A stretch of 64,000 nt of DNA, from assembly GCA_016934955.1 (NCBI GenBank), contig JAFGRY010000026.1, positions 62,001 through 126,000 of the forward strand, in the 5' to 3' direction. The notes under the pieces were generated by a model. The model was not told where the DNA came from. It saw only the letters and a list, made by a program, of their open reading frames with translations, and searched no databases. Within the stretch, counting starts at the first letter, position 1. The number at the start of each line of letters is the position of its first letter. The stretch is from a bacterium. Its GTDB lineage: Bacteria > Zhuqueibacterota > QNDG01 > JAGLOF01. A program made the translations under genes and the position numbers. Of the stretch, positions 37,751 through 46,457 are shown in pieces.

Positions 37751-40700
37751 ATGCGGCTCATTAAAAACCTGAGCATGGTGTTGTTGGTTGTTTTTCTGGC
37801 GAATGCTGTTCATGCGCAGAATAATGTCAGCCTGGAAGGAAGGTGGGGAGAGGGCAGATGTGAGGCCATATTCAGGCGCGGCGGCATTTCATTTGTGGGA
37901 AACGGCGCGAAGCTGGAGCTGTTCCGTACCGTTTCGGATTCGTATGAAAAAATGGACAGTTTCGCGATCCTGCCGGGCATGATTCAGGATATCTGGGTGA
38001 CCCGTGATACTTCTCACATCTATGCCGCATGCGGCTACGCCGGGGTCCAGGTGATCGAGTTTGATCATGCGACAGCCACGTTCGGGGACATTGTGAGTCT
38101 CGCGACCCCCGGATTCGCCAGTGGTGTCGTGGTGCAGGGCGTCAATCTGTACGTCGCAGACGGTGATAACGGGTTGATCACCTACAATATCAGTACGCCG
38201 ATGGCGCCGGTCTACCGTGCGACGATCCGGCCTCAGGGATTCGTGTACGAAGTATGGGCCGTGAACAGCCAGTTCGTGCTCGTCGCGGCCGGTGATGCTG
38301 GTGTCTACAGTGTCAATATCGCGAATCTGAACAATCCCTTCTTCGCCGATTCTCTGAAAACATTCTCAAACAGCGTCTTCCCTCAGCAGGCCTCCGCCCG
38401 TCATATCATCAGCAACGATACCGTCGCCTACGTTGCTGCCGGCCTGGGCGGTATGAGTATGATCGATATCACCAATCCCTACGCACTGCAGGAGCTGGGA
38501 AACTGGCAGATCCTGAGTAATCCCGTTGATGTGCGTGAGGTGTGGGTGTCTGATAATTACGCGACCCTCGCCTGCGGCGAAAGCGGCGTGTACGGACCGG
38601 TGGACGTATCCGATCCGCTCAACCCCGCCGGACCCTATTATGAACCCCTCAACACGGATGGATTTGCCGCGGCAGTGGTTACGGAAGGTGAGAATGCCTA
38701 TCTCTGTGACGGACCCAACGGTCATATCCACCTTACAGTGAAAACCGGCAGCTCGCCGATGGAAAAGAGACGGTTTCCAACCGCCGATCAGGTGCTGGAT
38801 GTCGAGATATCGGGGAATTATATCTATGCGGCCGCCGCCAGATCGGGGTTGAAAGTGTTTTCCCTTAACGACATCGATCAGGAAACAGGAGAACTTCAGC
38901 TCTATTCCGAGCTTGGGACAGACGGCCGTATTCTGGGATTGTCAAAACGGTACTCCCGAATCTACGCGGCGAACGGAAGCGAGGGATTGCTGGAGATCGA
39001 TGTGTCGAATCCCCAGAATCCGTATATCAATCAGACCTATTCGTCCATCAGCGATACCTGTTATGATGTAGATGCACCGACGGGCAATTATGCCTATCTG
39101 GCCTGCGGCACCGACGGAATGCGCGTCCTCAACTGCAGTGCTTTCCCGTTCACTGAACTCGTGCAGTTCCGGATTCAGGAATTAGGCATGACCACTCGTT
39201 CAGTGATCGCCGCAAACAATCGCGTGTATCTGGCGAATACCGGCGGTGTTTCCGTTTATGATGTTTCGACCCTGCCGTCGGGTTCGCCGGTACTGCTGCA
39301 TACGCTGAACCATCCGGATATCGATGCGAGAAAACTTGATGTTCAGGGCGACAGTGTTTATGTTGCCAACGGACGATACGGATTTCTCATCTGGGACCTG
39401 TCGGACAATAGTGTGGAGGCCGTCTCCATCGAGGGCGGCGTCTGCACCGACATTCACATTCGAAACAAGACGCTCTTTTTAACGGACAGCGAATACGGAC
39501 TGCGTATTTATGACCTTTCCAGAACCGGAGCATACGTGGAATCGGGCAGCTATCCTACGTATGATCAGGCACAGGCGCTCCATGTCTACGGAGACTATAT
39601 CGGCATCGCCGACCGGAATGACGGACTCTATCTCTGTTCGAGCGACATAAAGCCGGTACTTTCGTTTGACCCCCAGGGACTTCTCGATTTCGGCCCGGTG
39701 CCGCTGGGTAAGAGCCGTCCGCGGCTTCTTTGGGTCGAGAACACCGGCACGGAACTGCTTACGGGCAGATTTTCGGTCCCCAGCACCTATGCCAATGAAT
39801 TTATTTTCAGCAGTAACAGTTTTGCCATCTCTCCGGGGGACCGGCAGGTGTTTGAAGTGATGTTCAAGCCCGCCCAGCAGTACGCGCTGGCTCCGCCTTT
39901 CTCGGTCACGATGAGCATCATCTCCAATGATCCGAATCCGGCCAAGGACAGTACGCTCACCCTGCAGTGGCAGGGTGGGAATATCCTCTCGGAAAACAAC
40001 CAGTACCGGTCGGACGGCTTTACCATCGGTCTCTGGCACTTTGATGAAACCGGCGGCACCATCGCCTATGACGCATCCGATTATACGGTGAAACTGAACG
40101 GAGCACTTCAGGATGACGCGTATTTTCTCGCATCGTCGAAGACGGTCTTCAAGAATGCCGTACGGTTCGACGGCAACAATGACCTTGTTCTGGTCGATTC
40201 AAATACCAGGCTCGACCTTGCGGATGATTCATTTACCTATGAACTCTGGTTCAGTATCAACCAGTTGCCCGATACGTACGCCATACTCATGCAGCGGGGC
40301 ATCAATACCACCATTCAGTTCCAGCTCGCGCTCGGCAGCAACAAGGCTCCTTCCGACCGTCAGGGCGTAATGGCGTTTCTCGACGGCGTCGGACAGGACT
40401 ACCTTCTCAACACCGGCGATTTCAATTCGCTGGTGACCGGTCACTGGTATCATGTCGCCCTGACGTCCGATGGGGAATATCTCCGGCTTTTCCTCAACGG
40501 TGTCCTGAAGGATTCCACCGCGCAGAGCGGCAGTCTCGTCAATGCCGTAAACGAACAGCTGGGGATCGGATCCAGCGCCTACGGCAATGCACCGTTCAAA
40601 GGTGAAATCGATGAGGTCCGCATTTCCAATGTTGCCAGACAGACCTGGGAATTCAATGTCAACCGGAGCCGCATGGAACTGAGCCAGCGGTATCTCGATT

Positions 40701-43700
40701 TCGCTTCCGTGCTCAAGGGACAGACACGGACACTGCCGCTTGTGATCTCAAACCCCGGCAGCGAAACACTCTATATCACCGATGCCGCATTCCAGTCCGC
40801 TTCCGCTTCGCTTTCCACGGATTTCCCGGGCACCATTGCCGTTGACCCGGGCCTGGAGCAGGTGCTCGATGTCTCATTCAGTCCCTCTGTACAGGGGAAT
40901 GTGTCGGACGTTCTTACCATCAGCAGCAGCGATCCCACCTATCCCGAGATTGATATTCCCGTGACGGGCGAGGGGCGGAATTCTTTCCCCGCGGGGGAAT
41001 ACAGTGACGACATCTTCACCCTTGGACTGTATCACATGAACGAAGCCGGCGGCGCGTTTCTCAATGATGCTTCGGACAAGGATATGCACGGATCATGGCC
41101 GGCGGAGAGCCGAACCGCCTATGGACGGTTCGGCCAGGCGCTCCTTTTTCAGGGGACCCACAGTACGGTCGCCCATATCACTCCGTCACCGGAGCACGAT
41201 CTCTCCCCGCTCTGGAAGGGTTTGACCGTAGACGGATGGTTTTATCTGGAGTCGCAGCCGCTGCAGCCTGCCGTCGTGATCGGCCGCGGCGACGACACCT
41301 GGGAACAATATGAGATATGGATTCAGAACGCGACCCTCTACGGCAGTTTTTTCAGTGATCTGGTTCCCCAGAATGAGACGACGGTTTCGTCCCAGTCCAT
41401 GGACAACCTGAAAATTAACGAGTGGTACCATTTTGCCCTGGTCTATGACCGTGATTGCGTCAAACTCTACCTCAACGGAAATCTCGCCGACAGCACCGGG
41501 TTCAGCGGTGATCCCGCCGGCATGTCTGCATCGGTGTACAATGATACATCATCGGTGCGTATCGGAAGCGACTGGGACAGAAACAGACAGTTCAAGGGAC
41601 GGATAGATGAGATTCGGCTCTCGAATACGGCCCGGCTTCCCTGGGAGTTCAATGTCGATATGGCGAGGATCGCCCTCAGTACCACGGAACTCGAGTTCGA
41701 CAGGGTGCTCCTCAACCGGACGAGAAGGCTGCGGCTCACTATCGCCAATAACGGTCTTGACGACATGGTTATCAGCAATATACAGACTGACAACTCCGCC
41801 TATTCCGTGCCCAGTTCTCAGTTTTCGGTCGGCGCCGGCATGGAGCACGACTTGTATGTGTCGTACACCCCGGAATCCGAGGGGACCCACAGCGGGCTGC
41901 TGGTGATGAATACCAATGATCCGTTCAACAAGCAGGTGAACATCACCCTGAACGGAGAGGGAGTGGACGAAACCATTTCCGGTGCCTATACCTCCGATAT
42001 CTTCACCCAGCTTCTCTACCATTTTGACTATGCAGCCGGAGATACGGTCAGGGATTACTCCGCCAACAAATTAACGGGCCGGATTTTCGGCAATATCCAG
42101 TGGGCGGTGGGAGAAGGTGTCTTTGACCGGAACGCACTCTACCTGAATGGAAACAATAACCGGGTCGCCGTACCGGACAGCAGCGGGCTAATTCGTTTCG
42201 ACAAGGATTTTTCCATTGAACTCTGGTTCAATCTTCAGGCGATGCCCCAGGAGGAATGTATCCTGTTCTACCGGGGGAGCGAAACCGCCTCGAAGATCGA
42301 CGTTACGATCTCCGCCGACGGCTATGTCAATGCCGATGTCCGGGATGATGCCGGACTCACCGTTCTTCTGGCAACCATACCGGCGGAAGGGCTTAAACTG
42401 GACCGATGGAACCACATCAACCTCTCATGGGATACCGATTCGCTGACCCTTTCACTGAACAATATCGCCGCGGATACCGAGATGTGGCATGGCGATCTGA
42501 ATTTTGATTCTGATCAGCCGCTCTATTTCGGCGGCAGGCCCGGCGGATTATCGTTTCAGGGATTGATCGATGAGGTTCGCATATCCCGGATAAAGAGGCA
42601 GGATTGGGAACTGCACGTTAAAGACCGGGAACTTTCGGTATCGCCCCGGCTGCTCGATTTCGCCACGGTGCTCACCAGCCGCAGCCGGACACTGCAGCTC
42701 GGCGTCGCCAATCTGGGGGACCAGGATCTTCCCGTGATACGTATCAGCGGCGGAGGACAGCGATTCTCCATCCCCGACTCCCTCACCAGTTTTGTTCTCG
42801 ACCGCAGATCCCTGAAGGTGGTTCCGGTGACCTACCGGCCCCAGCAGGCGCAGTACAGTGATTACGACAGTCTTCTCATCGTGACGGCCGATACGACCGT
42901 GTCAGTCATCCTGCAGGGTTCCGGAACGGATGACATAGCGATGAATGAATATGAAACGGATTCTCACACGCTTCTGCTCTACCATCTCAATTCAAGCCAG
43001 AGCGGCATTGCTATCGACATGTCCGGTGCGGGACTGAACGGTACGATCATGAACGGGCCCACCCCGGTATCCGGCCTCTACAACACCTACGGGCTCCTCT
43101 TCGACGGCGTGAACGATTATATCCAGGTCAATCATCATCCGTCATTTGTGTTCGACAAGGCCTCCCAGAGTTTTACCGTGGAATGCTATTTTAAAACCGA
43201 CACCGTTTCACAGGGGCTGATCTACCTCGGTCAGGCTGATTCGGCCAATTACGGCCTCTACATCAACCGGGCGGGGCGGATTGCCGCCGAAGGATTCGGT
43301 GCCGGCGGTCCCGGCGTAGCCGATAACAGCTGGCACCACGCCGCGCTTATGTACGACCATCTCATGAGACATGGGAAGATTTACCTCGACGGTACGGTTG
43401 TCTGGCAGGGGCCCTGGACCGGCAGCGATGCCGATTACAGCACCGCCAGGCTCATTATCGGGTCCCGCTCCCCTCAGTATGGCTTCTTCTCGGGAACCCT
43501 TGACGAAATCAGGATTTCCGATATACCGAGAGAGGCATGGGAATTTCAGTTTTTCGATTACGGCATTTATTTCGACGGGGATATGCAACTTGTGTATAAC
43601 CGGCCGGTTTCGTTCGATGTGATCGTCCCCGCAGAGCTGGGCGTGCTTTCAAACTCAGTGCACATCTACTACCGCCAGGGGGGCGCATCCCGGTATCAGT

Positions 43701-45238
43701 CGGCTATTGCCGAAGCGAGCGACGATACCACCTATTCCGTCGCCCTCTCCGCCGATGCCCTGCAGGGTTTGCGGGGACTGGAATACTATGTAGAAATGGT
43801 GACCGCCGGTGGAGACACGATTACCTATCCTCAGCTCGATCCTTACAACAATCCGCTGACATCGGTCATTCGGCACAGCGGCGTGAAAGCGAGCGCCAAG
43901 ATACTGTACAGAAAATACAATCTGATATCCGTTCCCTTTATGCTCTCCAATACTTCGGTAGACAGCGTGCTCGCCGATTTCGGTCCCTACAATCCGTACA
44001 AGTGGGAATTGTTCTGGTGGGATCCCATCGGCAGTGAAGAACGCTGGAGCGCGGGAAAGGACACCATCTATTACCATGTCACCGATTCCGTGCGTTTCGA
44101 GTTTACGGCGGGCCGGGCCTGCTGGTTCGCTTCCAGCAGATCGATTGATTTTTCCGTAGGCGCCGGGGCCACGGTGACGACGGATTCAAGCTTTCAGCTG
44201 AAACTGGCGCCCGGATGGAACATGATCGGTAATCCATTCAATTTCAATGTCGCCTGGCAGAGCTGCAATGCCACAGACAGTCTCACCGGTCTGTATCATT
44301 ATGATTATTCATTGTCCGATGGGCCCATACTCAATTGGACCGTGCTGCAGCCGTGGAAGGGGTATTGGGTCTATAATCTGGTTGAAGATACCGTTGTCCT
44401 TTCCATTCCGCCCCGGGAGACCAATATTCTTCCGCAGGCAGGAGCACGTGCGGCAAAACGGTCGTCCCTTCGTTCCACCCTTTCGGAAGGGTGCACCGTG
44501 ACGCTTGCGGCCCGTACTGCCGATTCCCGTGACATGTTCAATTACGCCGGGATCCGCTATGATGCGGCTGCCGAATGGGATATATACGATCAGCCTGAAC
44601 CCCCGGTATTCGAGGAGGCGGTGAACCTTACTTTCAACAGAACCGGCTGGAGTGTTCATCCGGGATTTTACGCCGCTGATTTCCGTCCTCCGGGGGGAGA
44701 GGGACAGATCTGGGAATTCGATGTCGACATGCCCGCAGGTGCCGGTCAGGTGACCCTGAGCTGGGAGATAGAGAATTCGCTGCCGGAGGGATGGGACGCG
44801 TGCCTGTTCGTACTGGATGATGGATATGGACTCGATATGTACGATGTCTCCCTGCTCAACTGCCGGCCTTTGGGGTCGGAACAGGCCGTCCGCTTCAGGA
44901 TGATACTGGGAACAGCGGCGTTCATCCAGGAGAACAGCGACGGAATGAGCACTCAGCCCGTGGAATTTACACTGCACCGAAATTATCCGAACCCCTTCAA
45001 TCCCGAGACGACGATTGCGTTCAGCATTCCCGGAAAGACGAATGTTGAACTCATCGTGTACAACGCGCTCGGGCAAAAAGTCCGCACGCTCGTTGATGAA
45101 GTGAAAAAGGCCGGTGAATACCAGGTGCTGTGGAACGGCCGTGACGGAAACGACCGCGCTGTCGCCAGCGGCGTCTATATCTGCCGCCTGAAAACCGACA
45201 GACAGTCTGCAGTTCAGAAAATGGTGCTGATCCGGTAG
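37751..45238 (+). CDS. Giant secreted surface protein: LVIVD-like propeller, four LamG-like units, FlgD-Ig-like C-terminal tail
   Basis: The 2,495-residue product begins at ATG 37751 with a signal peptide ending in VHAQ. Residues of about 30-640 hold LVIVD-type propeller repeats (for example ITNPYALQEL, VSNPQNPYINQ). Residues 644-750 form a choice-of-anchor D-like domain (LDFGPVPLGKSRPRLLWVEN). Four LamG/concanavalin-like units follow from about 755, 1086, 1416 and 1736. The stretch 1950-2370 is beta-rich (KYNLISVPFM, LAPGWNMIGNPF). The end (about 2411-2495) is NYPNPFNPETT to VQKMVLIR, a FlgD-Ig/type A sorting-like tail. It is probably a surface glycan-binding adhesin. The export machinery is not identified; two CsgG-like genes lie upstream and a barrel gene downstream. 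Confidence 0.85.
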   Translation: MRLIKNLSMVLLVVFLANAVHAQNNVSLEGRWGEGRCEAIFRRGGISFVGNGAKLELFRTVSDSYEKMDSFAILPGMIQDIWVTRDTSHIYAACGYAGVQVIEFDHATATFGDIVSLATPGFASGVVVQGVNLYVADGDNGLITYNISTPMAPVYRATIRPQGFVYEVWAVNSQFVLVAAGDAGVYSVNIANLNNPFFADSLKTFSNSVFPQQASARHIISNDTVAYVAAGLGGMSMIDITNPYALQELGNWQILSNPVDVREVWVSDNYATLACGESGVYGPVDVSDPLNPAGPYYEPLNTDGFAAAVVTEGENAYLCDGPNGHIHLTVKTGSSPMEKRRFPTADQVLDVEISGNYIYAAAARSGLKVFSLNDIDQETGELQLYSELGTDGRILGLSKRYSRIYAANGSEGLLEIDVSNPQNPYINQTYSSISDTCYDVDAPTGNYAYLACGTDGMRVLNCSAFPFTELVQFRIQELGMTTRSVIAANNRVYLANTGGVSVYDVSTLPSGSPVLLHTLNHPDIDARKLDVQGDSVYVANGRYGFLIWDLSDNSVEAVSIEGGVCTDIHIRNKTLFLTDSEYGLRIYDLSRTGAYVESGSYPTYDQAQALHVYGDYIGIADRNDGLYLCSSDIKPVLSFDPQGLLDFGPVPLGKSRPRLLWVENTGTELLTGRFSVPSTYANEFIFSSNSFAISPGDRQVFEVMFKPAQQYALAPPFSVTMSIISNDPNPAKDSTLTLQWQGGNILSENNQYRSDGFTIGLWHFDETGGTIAYDASDYTVKLNGALQDDAYFLASSKTVFKNAVRFDGNNDLVLVDSNTRLDLADDSFTYELWFSINQLPDTYAILMQRGINTTIQFQLALGSNKAPSDRQGVMAFLDGVGQDYLLNTGDFNSLVTGHWYHVALTSDGEYLRLFLNGVLKDSTAQSGSLVNAVNEQLGIGSSAYGNAPFKGEIDEVRISNVARQTWEFNVNRSRMELSQRYLDFASVLKGQTRTLPLVISNPGSETLYITDAAFQSASASLSTDFPGTIAVDPGLEQVLDVSFSPSVQGNVSDVLTISSSDPTYPEIDIPVTGEGRNSFPAGEYSDDIFTLGLYHMNEAGGAFLNDASDKDMHGSWPAESRTAYGRFGQALLFQGTHSTVAHITPSPEHDLSPLWKGLTVDGWFYLESQPLQPAVVIGRGDDTWEQYEIWIQNATLYGSFFSDLVPQNETTVSSQSMDNLKINEWYHFALVYDRDCVKLYLNGNLADSTGFSGDPAGMSASVYNDTSSVRIGSDWDRNRQFKGRIDEIRLSNTARLPWEFNVDMARIALSTTELEFDRVLLNRTRRLRLTIANNGLDDMVISNIQTDNSAYSVPSSQFSVGAGMEHDLYVSYTPESEGTHSGLLVMNTNDPFNKQVNITLNGEGVDETISGAYTSDIFTQLLYHFDYAAGDTVRDYSANKLTGRIFGNIQWAVGEGVFDRNALYLNGNNNRVAVPDSSGLIRFDKDFSIELWFNLQAMPQEECILFYRGSETASKIDVTISADGYVNADVRDDAGLTVLLATIPAEGLKLDRWNHINLSWDTDSLTLSLNNIAADTEMWHGDLNFDSDQPLYFGGRPGGLSFQGLIDEVRISRIKRQDWELHVKDRELSVSPRLLDFATVLTSRSRTLQLGVANLGDQDLPVIRISGGGQRFSIPDSLTSFVLDRRSLKVVPVTYRPQQAQYSDYDSLLIVTADTTVSVILQGSGTDDIAMNEYETDSHTLLLYHLNSSQSGIAIDMSGAGLNGTIMNGPTPVSGLYNTYGLLFDGVNDYIQVNHHPSFVFDKASQSFTVECYFKTDTVSQGLIYLGQADSANYGLYINRAGRIAAEGFGAGGPGVADNSWHHAALMYDHLMRHGKIYLDGTVVWQGPWTGSDADYSTARLIIGSRSPQYGFFSGTLDEIRISDIPREAWEFQFFDYGIYFDGDMQLVYNRPVSFDVIVPAELGVLSNSVHIYYRQGGASRYQSAIAEASDDTTYSVALSADALQGLRGLEYYVEMVTAGGDTITYPQLDPYNNPLTSVIRHSGVKASAKILYRKYNLISVPFMLSNTSVDSVLADFGPYNPYKWELFWWDPIGSEERWSAGKDTIYYHVTDSVRFEFTAGRACWFASSRSIDFSVGAGATVTTDSSFQLKLAPGWNMIGNPFNFNVAWQSCNATDSLTGLYHYDYSLSDGPILNWTVLQPWKGYWVYNLVEDTVVLSIPPRETNILPQAGARAAKRSSLRSTLSEGCTVTLAARTADSRDMFNYAGIRYDAAAEWDIYDQPEPPVFEEAVNLTFNRTGWSVHPGFYAADFRPPGGEGQIWEFDVDMPAGAGQVTLSWEIENSLPEGWDACLFVLDDGYGLDMYDVSLLNCRPLGSEQAVRFRMILGTAAFIQENSDGMSTQPVEFTLHRNYPNPFNPETTIAFSIPGKTNVELIVYNALGQKVRTLVDEVKKAGEYQVLWNGRDGNDRAVASGVYICRLKTDRQSAVQKMVLIR
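40013..43560 (+). repeat. Tandem intragenic repeats: LamG-like plus choice-of-anchor D-like units
   Basis: Protein-level repeats of about 330 codons start near 40013, 41007, 41998 and 42958. Each opens with F-T-x-(G/L)-L-(W/Y)-H-(F/M/L)-(D/N). Each LamG part ends in (G)-(x)-(I/L)-D-E-(V/I)-R-(I/L)-S, and units 1-3 then carry an L-(D/E)-F-(A/D)-x-V-L domain. Unit 4 lacks that second domain. DNA identity is low, so the duplications are old. Confidence 0.8.
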
Positions 45239-45273
45239 CCCCGGTCAGTACGGTAATACAAAGAGGTGAACGT

Positions 45274-46428
45274 ATGAGATTCAGGTGTGCATCGACAGTT
45301 ATGATTCTCTGGGTAAGCACGCTGTTTGCGCAGGATATTCCGCTGGTGGAAAAAAATATCGGATATCTGCAGACCGGGATCAGTTACCAGATGTGGAAGG
45401 TGGAGCCGAACGTGGATGCAATCAATCAGGTCGCTCTCCCCACGTACCTTGTTTATCCAGTTTCCGGATCGGTGACATTCAACGTCTCTCAGACTCCGGC
45501 AATGTCATGGTGGCGTAAAGATGAGCGTATCATCAGCTCGTCGGATACATGGGCTCAGCTGAATATCATGCTCACGGATCATGCTCTTCTCAATGTCGGC
45601 CTGGCGCTCCCCACGGGAAAGACCAGACTCGACACAAGTCAGTTTACGCTCACTCAGGCGATGCTCAGCCGTCCTGTCTATCAGTACCAGCTCCCGCAGT
45701 ACGGGCAGGGGTTTGCCGCCAAAAGCGGCATATCATATGTGATCCCGCTGGCGGAGAAGATTTTTCTGGGGACCGGCGTCCAGTATATCTACCGAAGCGC
45801 CTACTATCCCCTTGAATTCTCCTACGATTATTACGGTATGGACGGTCTGATGCACAGCAGCACGGTCAATGAAGCATACAAACCGGGTGATGAAATCAAT
45901 ATTCTTGCCGGTGTCGATTTCCTGGCGAACCGAGATCTTTCCCTCACGCTTGATCTCATGTACTCATACTATTTCACCGATTATCTGGACGACCTGGAAG
46001 TGTTCAGTTCAGGGCAGCGGTTTATGGCCGTGGCCAGCATGCAGTATCAGGTTACCTACGGAAAATATGTAAACTCCCGCCTGCTTTTCAGAACCAAAAG
46101 CCGAAATGAACTGCTGCAGCAGAGTCATCTGCAGAACCCGGCCACCAATTACAACGGCGCCCAGGTTGAATTCACTGCTGATTACAAATTTTATGAATCG
46201 GGCGACAGCGGCGTTCTCTTTCTTTTTGACTCACGGTTTTACCGCAATAAATACACAGAAACACCGGGGAATGATCTCATGATCGGGGGAGGGGTCGGGG
46301 TGATATACCAGCTCAACAGAAAGTTCACTCTGAATCTGAATGCAAAATATATGTTCGGTTCCCTGAACAGCGGTGAACGCGACGCCCTTGGGATCATTAC
46401 CTATCTTGGCTTTACAATGCGGTACTGA
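45274..46428 (+). CDS. Outer-membrane beta-barrel protein
   Basis: The 384-residue protein has a signal peptide (to STLFAQ) and then many alternating amphipathic strands (LLNVGLALPTGKTRLD, IFLGTGVQYIYRSAYY, LSLTLDLMYSYYFTDYLDD). It ends in GFTMRY with a terminal aromatic residue, as outer-membrane barrels do. I count about 14-16 candidate strands by eye. It follows the giant surface protein by 35 nt with its own GAGGTGA site, so the pair is probably co-expressed. Position recalls SprB-SprF pairs in Bacteroidota, but the sequence does not look like PorP/SprF. Confidence 0.75.
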   Translation: MRFRCASTVMILWVSTLFAQDIPLVEKNIGYLQTGISYQMWKVEPNVDAINQVALPTYLVYPVSGSVTFNVSQTPAMSWWRKDERIISSSDTWAQLNIMLTDHALLNVGLALPTGKTRLDTSQFTLTQAMLSRPVYQYQLPQYGQGFAAKSGISYVIPLAEKIFLGTGVQYIYRSAYYPLEFSYDYYGMDGLMHSSTVNEAYKPGDEINILAGVDFLANRDLSLTLDLMYSYYFTDYLDDLEVFSSGQRFMAVASMQYQVTYGKYVNSRLLFRTKSRNELLQQSHLQNPATNYNGAQVEFTADYKFYESGDSGVLFLFDSRFYRNKYTETPGNDLMIGGGVGVIYQLNRKFTLNLNAKYMFGSLNSGERDALGIITYLGFTMRY

Positions 46429-46457
46429 TGGAGTTGGGGTTACCGGAAAGCGGCCGG

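Noticed and set aside
45274..46428. Assignment of the barrel protein to PorP/SprF
   Set aside because: Position after a giant tailed protein is suggestive, but the sequence lacks the NPA-x-x-G type start and other PorP/SprF features.
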